DNA from: Mycolicibacterium agri
GTDB lineage: Bacteria > Actinomycetota > Actinomycetes > Mycobacteriales > Mycobacteriaceae
Direction: 5' to 3'
Assembly: GCF_002553505.1 (NCBI RefSeq)
Contig: NZ_PDCP01000028.1
Coordinates: 17,684 to 81,683, forward strand
DNA: 64,000 nt
Shown piece by piece: positions 27,244 to 35,272 of the stretch (its first letter is position 1; the number at the start of each line of letters is the position of its first letter). A program made the translations under genes and the position numbers. The notes beneath the pieces are model-generated. The model saw only the letters and a list, made by a program, of their open reading frames with translations, ran no database searches and had not been told where the DNA came from.

Positions 27244-28166
27244 GCCGCGGGCTCCGCCGAGAACAGCACCGCGTCATCGCCCCCTTCGGCGGGATGCTCC
27301 GGCCAGCCCGGGTAGGGCGGTGGTGTGCCGCCGAACACCGGGCAGTGGGCGTGGTGGGCGCACCAGTCACAGAACCGCGACGGATTGGGCCGGAAATCGC
27401 CTGTGGCGCCCGCCGTTTGGATGGCCCGCCAGATCGCGATCAACGTCTTCTCGAAACGTTCGAGTTCCTCGAGGTCGGGGGAGTAGTCGACGACCTGGCC
27501 GTCGGCCAGATACAGCAGCCGCAGCCGGGTCGGCAGCACGCCGCGGGACCGCAACAGCGCGACCGCATAGAACTTCATCTGGAACATCGCCTTGAACTCG
27601 GCCAGCGCCCGCGCCTCCGGTGGCGCCTTGCCGGTCTTGTAGTCGACGACACGCACCTCACCGGTCGGCGCGACGTCGATGCGGTCGACGAACCCGCGCA
27701 GCAGTGTCCCGTCGGCGAGTTCGACCTCGACACGCTGCTCGCACGATTCCGGCTCGAACCGCGTCGGGTCCTCGAGCCGGTAGTAGCCCGAAAGCAGCGC
27801 CCGCGCCTCGTGCACGAGCTCCGTCGCGGCCGCGGGCTCGATGTCGTCGGCGAGTTCGGGTTGGGCGGCGACGACACGCTCCCAGGCCGGACCGACCAAC
27901 GCCATCGCGGTTGCGGGCACGCGATCGGCCGCAGGCTGCGCGTAGAGCATTTCGAGCGCCGCATGCACGACCGATCCGCGAACCTGAGCGATCGACGACG
28001 GCTCCGGCAAGCGGTCGATCGCCCGGAACCGGTAGAGCAGCGGGCACTGCTTGAAATCGCTGGCCCGTGACGGCGACAGCGCGGGACGGCGCTGCTCCGG
28101 CCGCGCTGCGCCGCCCAGCCTCGGATCATTGCGCGATCCGCGTTCGGCTTCTCGCTGGCGGTCCAT
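27240..28166 (-). CDS. RecB-family exonuclease with Fe-S cluster motif
   Basis: A 308-residue PD-(D/E)XK nuclease of the RecB/Cas4-like group (Rv2119 homologue by position). The catalytic residues appear in LRGFVDRIDV and VRVVDYKTGK. One cysteine (C41, in DFKQCPLLYRF) and three near the C-terminus (FCDWCAHHAHC) make the four-cysteine Fe-S staple found in AddB/Cas4 nucleases. ATG at 28166; a Met or GTG further in cannot be excluded because the first 27 residues are charged and poorly conserved. Divergent from trmI, 74 bp apart. Confidence 0.88.
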   Translation of the reverse strand: MDRQREAERGSRNDPRLGGAARPEQRRPALSPSRASDFKQCPLLYRFRAIDRLPEPSSIAQVRGSVVHAALEMLYAQPAADRVPATAMALVGPAWERVVAAQPELADDIEPAAATELVHEARALLSGYYRLEDPTRFEPESCEQRVEVELADGTLLRGFVDRIDVAPTGEVRVVDYKTGKAPPEARALAEFKAMFQMKFYAVALLRSRGVLPTRLRLLYLADGQVVDYSPDLEELERFEKTLIAIWRAIQTAGATGDFRPNPSRFCDWCAHHAHCPVFGGTPPPYPGWPEHPAEGGDDAVLFSAEPAA

Positions 28167-28240
28167 GCGCAGAGCCTATGATTGCGGTCCGACAACCCCG
28201 GGCACAATCGTCGGCGCGTCTGCTGGCAGGCTGATCTGCT

Positions 28241-29068
28241 GTGCGCAGAACGGGTCCCTTCGAGGTCGGTGATCGGGTCCAGCTCACCGACGTACGGGGC
28301 CGGCACTACACCGTGGTGCTGGCAGCCGGCGGGGAATTCCACACCCATCGCGGCGTCGTCTCGCACGACGCGGTGATCGGGCTGCCCGAGGGCAGCGTGG
28401 TGAAGTCGACCAACGGCGATCCGTTTCTGGTGCTGCGGCCGCTGCTTGTCGACTATGTGATGTCGATGCCGCGCGGCGCACAGGTGATCTACCCCAAGGA
28501 TGCGGCCCAGATCGTGCACGAGGGCGACATCTTTCCCGGCGCGAGGGTGTTGGAAGCCGGAGCGGGCTCCGGCGCGTTGACGTGCTCGCTGCTGCGCGCC
28601 GTAGGCCCGGACGGTCGGGTGGTGTCCTACGAGGTGCGTGACGACCACGCCGAGCACGCCTCCCGCAACGTCACCAACTTCTTCGGCGCGCGACCCGACA
28701 ACTGGGAACTGGTCATCGCCGACCTCGCCGACTACAACGGGCCCGAAGTCGACCGGGTGGTGCTGGACATGCTGGCGCCGTGGGATGTGCTCGACGCCGT
28801 CGCGGGCGCACTGGTGCCTGGCGGTGTGCTGATGGTCTACGTCGCGACGGTGACCCAGCTGTCGCGCACCGTCGAGGCGCTACGCGAGCAGCAGTGCTGG
28901 ACCGAGCCGCGGGCGTGGGAGACGATGCAGCGCGGCTGGCACGTCGTCGGATTGGCGGTGCGCCCGCAGCAGAGCATGCGGGGCCACACCGCGTTTCTGA
29001 TCAGCGCGCGAAGGCTGGCTCCCGGCGCGGTCGCGCCGATGCCGCTGCGGCGCAAGCGCCAGATCTAG
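28241..29068 (+). CDS. trmI: tRNA (adenine-N1)-methyltransferase TrmI
   Basis: TrmI methylates A58 (and in some species A57) of the tRNA T-loop using AdoMet. The 275-residue protein has the N-terminal beta domain (GDRVQLTDVRGRHYTVVLAAGGEFHTHRG), the Rossmann SAM motif RVLEAGAGSGALTCSLLRAV near residues 103-122, and the VLDMLAPWDVLDAV catalytic loop. It closely matches the crystallised M. tuberculosis Rv2118c. The GTG at 28241 starts the protein; the next gene is convergent with 6 bp between stops. Confidence 0.96.
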   Translation: MRRTGPFEVGDRVQLTDVRGRHYTVVLAAGGEFHTHRGVVSHDAVIGLPEGSVVKSTNGDPFLVLRPLLVDYVMSMPRGAQVIYPKDAAQIVHEGDIFPGARVLEAGAGSGALTCSLLRAVGPDGRVVSYEVRDDHAEHASRNVTNFFGARPDNWELVIADLADYNGPEVDRVVLDMLAPWDVLDAVAGALVPGGVLMVYVATVTQLSRTVEALREQQCWTEPRAWETMQRGWHVVGLAVRPQQSMRGHTAFLISARRLAPGAVAPMPLRRKRQI

Positions 29069-29074
29069 CGCACG

Positions 29075-29371
29075 TCAGTCGTCGTCGCTGCGCCGCAAGC
29101 CGCGTCGCGCAGACAGCAGCTCCATCTCGGGGCGCGCGGCGACGAGGCGTTCGGCCGCATCGAGCACGTCCACCACGTGCCTGCGGTCGCTCGACACCAC
29201 CGCCAGCCCGACGCCGGCGCGGCGGTACAGCTGCTGTGCGCCGGTCTCGGCCACCGACACCGCGAACCTGCGCTGCAGCTCGGCGATCAACGGGCGCACC
29301 GCCGATCGCTTCTGCTTCAGCGACCGCACGTCGCCCAGCAGCAGGTCGAACTCCAGCCACCCGATCCACAT
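29075..29371 (-). CDS. DUF503 family protein
   Basis: A 98-residue protein starting MWIGWLEFDLLLGDVRSLKQKRSAVRPL, diagnostic of DUF503 (YlxP-like in Bacillus), with the later VGLAVVSSDRRHVVDVLDAAERLV segment. The family is small, widespread and of unknown biochemical function, often linked to ribosome or translation gene clusters. The ATG at 29371 matches the conserved start; the frame is open 13 codons further. It lies in the same position as Rv2117 in M. tuberculosis. Confidence 0.88.
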   Translation of the reverse strand: MWIGWLEFDLLLGDVRSLKQKRSAVRPLIAELQRRFAVSVAETGAQQLYRRAGVGLAVVSSDRRHVVDVLDAAERLVAARPEMELLSARRGLRRSDDD

Positions 29372-29381
29372 GTGGCAATCG

Positions 29382-29906
29382 TCAGCGAGGAGGGGTGCTG
29401 GCAGTGGCACTGTCGCCGAACTGGAGCAGCAGATCGGCGGTCTTGCGGGTCAACTGCCAACCGTCGCGAACCGGGGTGAACTCCATCGGGAAGCTGAACT
29501 TGCCGGGCGGATCGTTGGCGGTGGTGACATCGACCGCCGCCACCACATTGCCGGGATCGGCCTCCGACCACTTCAGGTCGGTGGCTTCGAACGACAGCGG
29601 CAGCGCCCCGTTGTCGGCCAGCGCCTTGCCGAACTTGTCGAGTGCGGCAGCGTCGTCGGCGGTGGCCAACTCGACGAGGCCGACTTTGTCCGCGCCTGCG
29701 ACGGCGGGATCCGACAGCCGGGCCAGCACATCGATCAACGCTTGCGCCGGCGGCAGGGGAGCGGCGACGGGAGCGGGCGCTGGCGGCGCGACCACAGGCG
29801 TGGTGGCCGGTTCGGCCGCGGGAGGCGCATCGGTGGTACACGCCGACAGCAGCAGGACGCAAAACGCGAAAACGACCAACGGAATCACCGTTGGCCGTCC
29901 TCGCAC
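29382..29906 (-). CDS. lppK: LppK-like lipoprotein (MTB12-like C-terminal domain)
   Basis: A 174-residue lipoprotein. The signal (VIPLVVFAFCVLLLSAC) ends in a lipobox, followed by an Ala/Pro-rich linker and a C-terminal domain running from LPPAQALIDVLARLSDPAVAGADKVGLVELATADDAAAL to FTPVRDGWQLTRKTADLL. It matches LppK (Rv2116) in position and domain. The same domain occurs in the MTB12-like protein encoded next to it. A GTG at 29906 is used as start without a strong ribosome site; a GTG seven codons later is possible. Function unknown. Confidence 0.82.
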   Translation of the reverse strand: MRGRPTVIPLVVFAFCVLLLSACTTDAPPAAEPATTPVVAPPAPAPVAAPLPPAQALIDVLARLSDPAVAGADKVGLVELATADDAAALDKFGKALADNGALPLSFEATDLKWSEADPGNVVAAVDVTTANDPPGKFSFPMEFTPVRDGWQLTRKTADLLLQFGDSATASTPPR

Positions 29907-29931
29907 GTTCGTCAGATTCAGGATGCTCCGG

Positions 29932-30363
29932 TCAGCTGAAGGCCGCGAGCACCGTCGCCGCCGACCCGCTGGACACCTTCCACGTGCCTTCGTTGACGAA
30001 GGTGATCGGCATGCTCTTGCCCGCCGCCGAGACCACCGACGTTGCCGAATTGCCCGAGCAGGTGGGCGGAGCAACGGTGATCGTCGTCGGCAGGGTGCCG
30101 TCGGCGTACGCATTCCTCAGGGCGCCATCCGCGAGCCGACCTTTCACCATTCCGACGCCACCCTCGACCAGACTGCTCTTGCCGGGCGAGCTGAACGGAA
30201 CGCCCGGCGCGATCAGGGTGTTGAGCACGTTTTGCAACGTTCCGGTATCGACACAGTCGTCCGCCGAAGCAATTGCAGGGGATGCAATGGAAGTCACACC
30301 CATCGCGGCACCACCCATCACAGCAGCCGCTGCAACGCCGGTTACGAGGGATTTCAGGGTCAC
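29932..30363 (-). CDS. MTB12/CFP-2-like secreted protein
   Basis: A 143-residue exported protein with a Sec signal peptide (KSLVTGVAAAAVMGGAAMGVTSIASPAIASA) and a mature domain like the low-molecular-weight antigen MTB12: GTLQNVLNTLIAPGVPFSSPGKSSLVEGG, then ITFVNEGTWKVSSGSAATVL. It has two cysteines (DDCVD and PTCSG) that could form a disulfide. ATG at 30363 with a GGAAAG site. It runs in the same direction as the LppK-like gene 25 bp downstream, forming a pair of related exported proteins next to mpa. Confidence 0.85.
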   Translation of the reverse strand: MTLKSLVTGVAAAAVMGGAAMGVTSIASPAIASADDCVDTGTLQNVLNTLIAPGVPFSSPGKSSLVEGGVGMVKGRLADGALRNAYADGTLPTTITVAPPTCSGNSATSVVSAAGKSMPITFVNEGTWKVSSGSAATVLAAFS

Positions 30364-30508
30364 GTCTTTCCTTTCGATCGGCCCAAGTCAGGCATCAGGT
30401 TAACAACCCCTGTTGGTGTGTCGAATCGCTAGACGACACACAACGGCTGAATCGCCGGTAGCGTTGAAGTTGTTACTGCACCACTTCCGGTGCGGAAGGG
30501 AGCGCAAC

Positions 30509-32326
30509 ATGAGCGAGACAGAGCGTTCTGAATCCTACGGGACACCGTTGTCCGGCGACGACGCGGCAGAGCTGGAACAGCTGCGCCGAGAGGCGGCAGC
30601 CCTGCGCGAGCAGCTGGAGAACGCGGTGGGTTCTTCGAGCGGCCTCCGTAGCGCGCGTGATGTGCACCAGCTGGAGGCCAGGATCGACTCGCTGGCAGCC
30701 AGGAACGCCAAGCTGATGGAGACCCTCAAGGAGGCCCGTCAACAGCTGCTGGCGCTCCGCGAGGAGGTCGACCGTCTCGGCCAGCCGCCGAGCGGCTACG
30801 GCGTGCTTTTGAGCGTGCAGGACGACGACACCGTCGACGTGTTCACCTCCGGCCGCAAGATGCGGTTGACGTGCTCCCCCAACATCGACGTCAAGTCGCT
30901 CAAGCAGGGCCAGACGGTCCGGCTGAACGAGGCGCTGACCGTGGTGGAGGCAGGCAACTTCGAGGCGGTGGGAGAAATTTCCACCCTGCGCGAAATTCTT
31001 GCCGACGGTCATCGCGCGCTCGTCGTCGGTCATGCCGACGAGGAGCGGATCGTGTGGCTGGCCGAGCCTCTGGTGGCGGCCAAGGACTTGCCCGACGGCT
31101 ATGACGACGGGGGCGACGACAGCCGGCCCCGCAAGCTGCGCCCCGGCGACTCACTGCTGGTGGACACCAAGGCGGGTTACGCGTTCGAGCGCATCCCCAA
31201 GGCCGAGGTCGAGGACCTGGTGCTGGAGGAGGTGCCCGACGTCAGCTACAGCGACATCGGCGGTCTCGGCCGGCAGATCGAGCAGATCCGCGACGCCGTG
31301 GAGCTGCCGTTCCTGCACAAGGAGCTGTACCGCGAGTACTCACTGCGCCCGCCCAAGGGTGTGCTGCTCTACGGGCCTCCCGGCTGCGGCAAGACGCTGA
31401 TCGCCAAGGCGGTGGCCAACTCACTGGCCAAGAAGATGGCCGAGGTGCGCGGCGACGACGCCCGCGAGGCGAAGTCCTACTTCCTCAACATCAAGGGCCC
31501 GGAGCTGCTCAACAAATTCGTCGGTGAGACCGAACGTCACATCCGGCTGATCTTCCAGCGGGCTCGCGAGAAGGCCTCCGAGGGCACCCCGGTGATCGTG
31601 TTCTTCGACGAGATGGACTCGATCTTCCGCACCCGCGGCACGGGCGTCAGCTCCGATGTCGAGACCACCGTGGTGCCTCAGCTGCTCAGCGAGATCGACG
31701 GCGTCGAGGGCTTGGAGAACGTCATCGTGATCGGCGCCTCCAACCGCGAGGACATGATCGATCCGGCGATCCTGCGGCCCGGCAGGCTGGATGTCAAAAT
31801 CAAGATCGAGCGGCCGGATGCCGAAGCGGCGCAAGACATCTTCAGCAAGTACTTGACCGAGGATCTGCCGGTGCACGCCGACGACCTCGCCGAGTTCGGC
31901 GGCGACCGGGCGGCCTGCATCAAGGCGATGATCGAGAAGGTCGTCGACCGGATGTACGCCGAAATCGACGACAACCGGTTCCTGGAGGTCACCTACGCCA
32001 ACGGTGACAAGGAAGTCATGTACTTCAAGGACTTCAACTCCGGCGCGATGATCCAGAACGTCGTCGACCGTGCGAAGAAGAACGCGATCAAGTCGGTGCT
32101 GGAGACCGGGCAGCCAGGCCTGCGCATCCAGCATCTGCTCGACTCGATCGTCGACGAGTTCGCCGAGAACGAGGACCTGCCCAACACCACCAATCCCGAT
32201 GACTGGGCACGGATCTCGGGCAAGAAGGGCGAGCGGATCGTCTACATTCGCACGCTGGTCACCGGCAAGTCGTCAAGCGCGTCGCGGGCCATCGACACCG
32301 AGAGCAACCTGGGCCAGTACCTGTAG
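30509..32326 (+). CDS. mpa: Proteasome-associated AAA ATPase Mpa/ARC
   Basis: Mpa forms a hexamer that binds Pup-tagged proteins, unfolds them with ATP and feeds them into the 20S core. The 605-residue protein has an N-terminal coiled coil (about 18-90) that captures Pup, two OB-like domains (about 95-235), and an AAA domain with Walker A GPPGCGKT at 289-296, Walker B VIVFFDEMDS and the second region of homology. It ends in GQYL, the proteasome gate-opening tail. The ATG at 30509 follows a GGAAGGGAG site. dop-pup-prcBA lies 6 kb downstream rather than adjacent. Confidence 0.98.
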   Translation: MSETERSESYGTPLSGDDAAELEQLRREAAALREQLENAVGSSSGLRSARDVHQLEARIDSLAARNAKLMETLKEARQQLLALREEVDRLGQPPSGYGVLLSVQDDDTVDVFTSGRKMRLTCSPNIDVKSLKQGQTVRLNEALTVVEAGNFEAVGEISTLREILADGHRALVVGHADEERIVWLAEPLVAAKDLPDGYDDGGDDSRPRKLRPGDSLLVDTKAGYAFERIPKAEVEDLVLEEVPDVSYSDIGGLGRQIEQIRDAVELPFLHKELYREYSLRPPKGVLLYGPPGCGKTLIAKAVANSLAKKMAEVRGDDAREAKSYFLNIKGPELLNKFVGETERHIRLIFQRAREKASEGTPVIVFFDEMDSIFRTRGTGVSSDVETTVVPQLLSEIDGVEGLENVIVIGASNREDMIDPAILRPGRLDVKIKIERPDAEAAQDIFSKYLTEDLPVHADDLAEFGGDRAACIKAMIEKVVDRMYAEIDDNRFLEVTYANGDKEVMYFKDFNSGAMIQNVVDRAKKNAIKSVLETGQPGLRIQHLLDSIVDEFAENEDLPNTTNPDDWARISGKKGERIVYIRTLVTGKSSSASRAIDTESNLGQYL

Positions 32327-32389
32327 GTCACCTTCGGTAGCCCTAGGTCACTTCGCTCACCGGGGAAGGACACCCGAGAGGCCCCCCTC

Positions 32390-32455
32390 GGCGCGAGCGT
32401 GCGTGTCTGAAGCCGACACGCCGATCAGTGTCGGGAGTTTGCGCACGCTCGCGCC
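32390..32455. repeat. 66-bp palindromic repeat, left copy of an inverted pair
   Basis: The element has perfect 14-bp terminal inverted repeats, GGCGCGAGCGTGCG at 32390-32403 and its complement at 32442-32455. An inner hairpin has CCGACAC at 32413-32419 and GTGTCGG at 32428-32434. A second copy in reverse orientation lies at 33111-33173, on the other side of the 202-codon gene. It may act as a bidirectional terminator or be a miniature mobile element. Confidence 0.75.
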
Positions 32456-32497
32456 GGGCCCGGGTTACGTTTCGCTGTATGTCGGGACGACATCACG

Positions 32498-33106
32498 ATG
32501 CGCGACGGCGTATTCGGCAAGCGCTACGGCGAAGTGCTGCTCGTCACTGCGGGCAACTCCGGGGTGCAGGCGACGGTGTACAACACGTTCCCGCTCAACG
32601 ACTGTCCGGCAGACCTGTGGGACACGCTGGACGCCAAGGCGATTGCCGAGGAGAACGGCGCAGCTGCTGCGCTGCTGAACGGGCCGCGCTACTGGCTGAT
32701 GAGCAGCATCGGCAAGGTCGGCCCGGACTCATTGGAGCGCAAGGCATTCGGCGGTCTGGAGATGATCCTGCAGGCCACCGTGCAGCTGTCGTCGATGAAC
32801 CCGTCGCCGTACCAGGTCAACCGGGTCGACCGCAAGGCGGTCTTCGTTTTCGACGCAGGTCGGCAGATCTACGAGCTCATCGACCCCGACGGAAAGCGCT
32901 GGGTGATGCAGACGTTCAGCCAAACCGTCGACCGCACGCTGTCGTTGGCCGACCTGCCTGGTTTGGCGACTCGGCTGTCGCTTCCGCCGGGCTGGCGCTA
33001 TGAAGCACGCACCCCGACGACACCTTTGCGGGTGGACACTACGGGGCGGCATGCGTGCGTCACCCAGGACGATCTCGCCAATAGCTACTCGCTCGTGGAA
33101 GTTTGA
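32498..33106 (+). CDS. Conserved hypothetical protein flanked by inverted repeats
   Basis: A 202-residue, probably soluble protein beginning MRDGVFGKRYGEVLLVTAGNSGVQATVYNTFPLNDCPADLW and containing FVFDAGRQIYELIDPDGKRWVMQTFSQTVDRTLS. The mix of beta-rich segments suggests a compact globular fold, but I do not recognise a named domain or catalytic motif, and no signal peptide or membrane segment is present. The ATG at 32498 fits the frame; the ribosome site is weak. The gene stands alone between two inverted palindromic repeats, with the right one beginning four bases after the stop. Confidence 0.72.
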   Translation: MRDGVFGKRYGEVLLVTAGNSGVQATVYNTFPLNDCPADLWDTLDAKAIAEENGAAAALLNGPRYWLMSSIGKVGPDSLERKAFGGLEMILQATVQLSSMNPSPYQVNRVDRKAVFVFDAGRQIYELIDPDGKRWVMQTFSQTVDRTLSLADLPGLATRLSLPPGWRYEARTPTTPLRVDTTGRHACVTQDDLANSYSLVEV

Positions 33107-33110
33107 CGCC

Positions 33111-33173
33111 GGCGAACGTGCGTAAACTCCCGACTTTCACCGACGTGTCGCCCGCAGACACGCACGCTCGCGG
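33111..33173. repeat. 63-bp palindromic repeat, right copy of an inverted pair
   Basis: GGCGAACGTGCG at the left end and CGCACGCTCGCG at the right end are near-perfect terminal inverted repeats. The whole element is close to the reverse complement of the copy at 32390-32455, including the shared blocks AAACTCCCGAC and CAGACACGCACGCTCGC. It starts four bases after the preceding stop. Confidence 0.75.
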
Positions 33174-33224
33174 GAAGAAGTGAGTCTCGGGCTGGAGGTT
33201 GGCGTCGCGCGTTAGATTGCACTG

Positions 33225-34613
33225 GTGCCGATGCGTCGAGGACGGGCGTGGAGTTGGGGCATATCCGTACGCTCAGCGCTGGTGGCCTCCACCGTCGTGT
33301 TCGTGGCGCTTTCCGCGGCGGGCGCGATCCTGGCAGCTGTGCTGTATCGGTCGATGCTGTCCGGAATCGACAGCGCCGCCGCCGCCCGCATGGGCGAAGT
33401 CGCCGCGGTGCTGGAAACCAGTGGCGCCGCAGGCCTCGACCCGGCGCTGTTGCAGACCGACGAGCGGATCCTCGACGTACAGGTCATCACGCCTCAGGGC
33501 GTCGTGGTGCGGCGCTCCTCGTCGGCGCCGGACACCCCGATGGTCCCGATCAGCCAGATCGGCGACGGGCTGCACATCGGCATGCCCGAACACGCGTCGC
33601 CGTACGGGCAGATCCGGTTCAGCGCGCAGACCGTCGACGGTCCCGACGGCCGCTACACCGTGCTGGTCGGCGAGGACAGTCAGGTCGTCTTCTCGACGGT
33701 GAAGACCGTCGTGATCGCCTTGGCGCTGGCCGCGCCGATCGTCGTGCTGGCCTCGGGCGCCATGACCTACCTGTTGGTGCGGCGATCCATGCGGTCGGTC
33801 GACGAAATCCGTTCGCGCGTTGCCGAGATCAGCACGTCGGACCTGACCGAGCGGGTTCCGGTGCCCGACAAGCGCGACGAGGTCGCGGCGCTGGCGGTCA
33901 CGATGAACGAGATGCTGGCCCGCATCGAGGCGGGCCACTCCGCGCAGCAGCGGTTCGTCGGCGACGCATCCCACGAATTGCGCAGCCCGCTGACCACCAT
34001 CATCTCCGCGCTGGAGGTCGCCGTCGCCCATCCCGAACTGTTCGACGACGAATGGGCCAAGACCACGCTGATCCCCGAGGTGCACCGCATGCAAGCGCTC
34101 GTCGACGACCTGCTGCTGTTGGCGCGAGCCGACGAAAATGGCTTGGCGACGGCCCACGACGACGTCGACGTTGACGACCTGGTCGGGGCGGAAGCCAAAA
34201 GGTTGTCTCGCGAAACACCTTTGACTATCCGCACCGACATCACGCCCACCAGGATCACCGGCGACGCGGCCCGGTTGTCGCGGATGCTGCGCAACATCGC
34301 CGACAACGCGGCGACCCACGCGAAGTTCGCGGTGTCGATGGCGGCGCGGTCCTGCGACGGGCACGCGGTGATCACCGTCGACGACGACGGTCCCGGCATC
34401 GCCCCGCAGGATCGGGAGCGGGTCTTCGACCGGTTCGTCAGGCTCGACGCGGGCCGCTCGCGAAGCTCGGGCGGTGCCGGGCTCGGCCTGGCCATCGTGC
34501 GAGAAATCGTTGCCGCACACCACGGCAGGGTCGCGATCACCGATCGGCCGGGCGGCGGCGCCAGGGTGACGGTTCAGTTGCCCCTGGCATACGCCCCGGA
34601 CTCCAAGCGGTAG
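33225..34613 (+). CDS. Sensor histidine kinase
   Basis: A 462-residue membrane kinase. It has a first membrane segment (about 17-42), an extracytoplasmic sensor region of about 115 residues, a second membrane segment (about 161-185), a HAMP linker (about 185-238), the H-box DASHELRSPLT with phospho-acceptor H250, and an ATPase domain with N box (RNIADNAATHA), G1 (DDDGPGIAP) and G2 (GGAGLGLAI). The start is a GTG at 33225 (an ATG two codons on is equivalent). Its partner is almost certainly the convergent response regulator, whose 3' end overlaps this gene by 40 bp. Confidence 0.93.
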   Translation: MPMRRGRAWSWGISVRSALVASTVVFVALSAAGAILAAVLYRSMLSGIDSAAAARMGEVAAVLETSGAAGLDPALLQTDERILDVQVITPQGVVVRRSSSAPDTPMVPISQIGDGLHIGMPEHASPYGQIRFSAQTVDGPDGRYTVLVGEDSQVVFSTVKTVVIALALAAPIVVLASGAMTYLLVRRSMRSVDEIRSRVAEISTSDLTERVPVPDKRDEVAALAVTMNEMLARIEAGHSAQQRFVGDASHELRSPLTTIISALEVAVAHPELFDDEWAKTTLIPEVHRMQALVDDLLLLARADENGLATAHDDVDVDDLVGAEAKRLSRETPLTIRTDITPTRITGDAARLSRMLRNIADNAATHAKFAVSMAARSCDGHAVITVDDDGPGIAPQDRERVFDRFVRLDAGRSRSSGGAGLGLAIVREIVAAHHGRVAITDRPGGGARVTVQLPLAYAPDSKR

Positions 34614-35263
34614 CCGACGCCGCGGATCGTTTCGATCGTGTTGGTGCCGAAGGGGATATCGATCTTGCGGCGGACATAGCCGACGTACACCTCGACGACG
34701 TTGTCGGGCCCGCTGTAGTGCTCATCCCACACGTTGTGCAGGATCTCGGCCTTGGTGACGACGGTGTCCTTGTTGCGCATTAGATACTCCAGCAGCCCGA
34801 ATTCCCTCGGCGTCAACCGGATTGGGGTTCCAGACCGCTCGACCGCCCGGCGCGCCGGGTCCAGACTCAGCGTGCCTGCGGTCAGCATCGTCGGCCGCTG
34901 CGGTGCGCCGCGACGCACCAGCGCCCGCAACCGCGCGACGAGCACGATGAACGAGAATGGCTTCGTCAGATAGTCGTCGGCGCCGAGGTCGAAGGCATCG
35001 GTCTGGTCGTACTCGCCGTCCTTGGCGGTCAACATCAGCACCGGTGTCCACACGTTGCGCTCGCGCAGCTGCCGAAGGACCTCGTATCCGTTGAGCCCGG
35101 GCAGCATGATGTCCAGGACGATGACGTCGAAGTTGTGCTCCGCCGCCTGCCACAGACCGTCGACGCCGTTGGAGACGTGGACGACGAGAAACCCCTCCGC
35201 CCGCAATCCGATCGACAGCGTTGACGCCAGCCGTTCCTCATCCTCGACGATGAGCACCCGCAT
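34574..35263 (-). CDS. OmpR/PhoB family response regulator
   Basis: A 229-residue regulator with a receiver domain (acidic pair in VEDEE, phospho-acceptor D51 in VLDIMLPG, T79 in LMLTA, K101 in DDYLTKPF) and a C-terminal winged helix (TPREFGLLEYLMRNKDTVVTKAEIL, then DNVVEVYVGYVRRKID and GVGYRLE). The domain boundary is near residue 125. It lies opposite to the histidine kinase with overlapping 3' ends, and upstream of the porin gene in the same direction only in the sense that the porin is 9 bp beyond its start on the same strand. Confidence 0.93.
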   Translation of the reverse strand: MRVLIVEDEERLASTLSIGLRAEGFLVVHVSNGVDGLWQAAEHNFDVIVLDIMLPGLNGYEVLRQLRERNVWTPVLMLTAKDGEYDQTDAFDLGADDYLTKPFSFIVLVARLRALVRRGAPQRPTMLTAGTLSLDPARRAVERSGTPIRLTPREFGLLEYLMRNKDTVVTKAEILHNVWDEHYSGPDNVVEVYVGYVRRKIDIPFGTNTIETIRGVGYRLESGAYARGN

Positions 35264-35272
35264 GGCGCGAAG

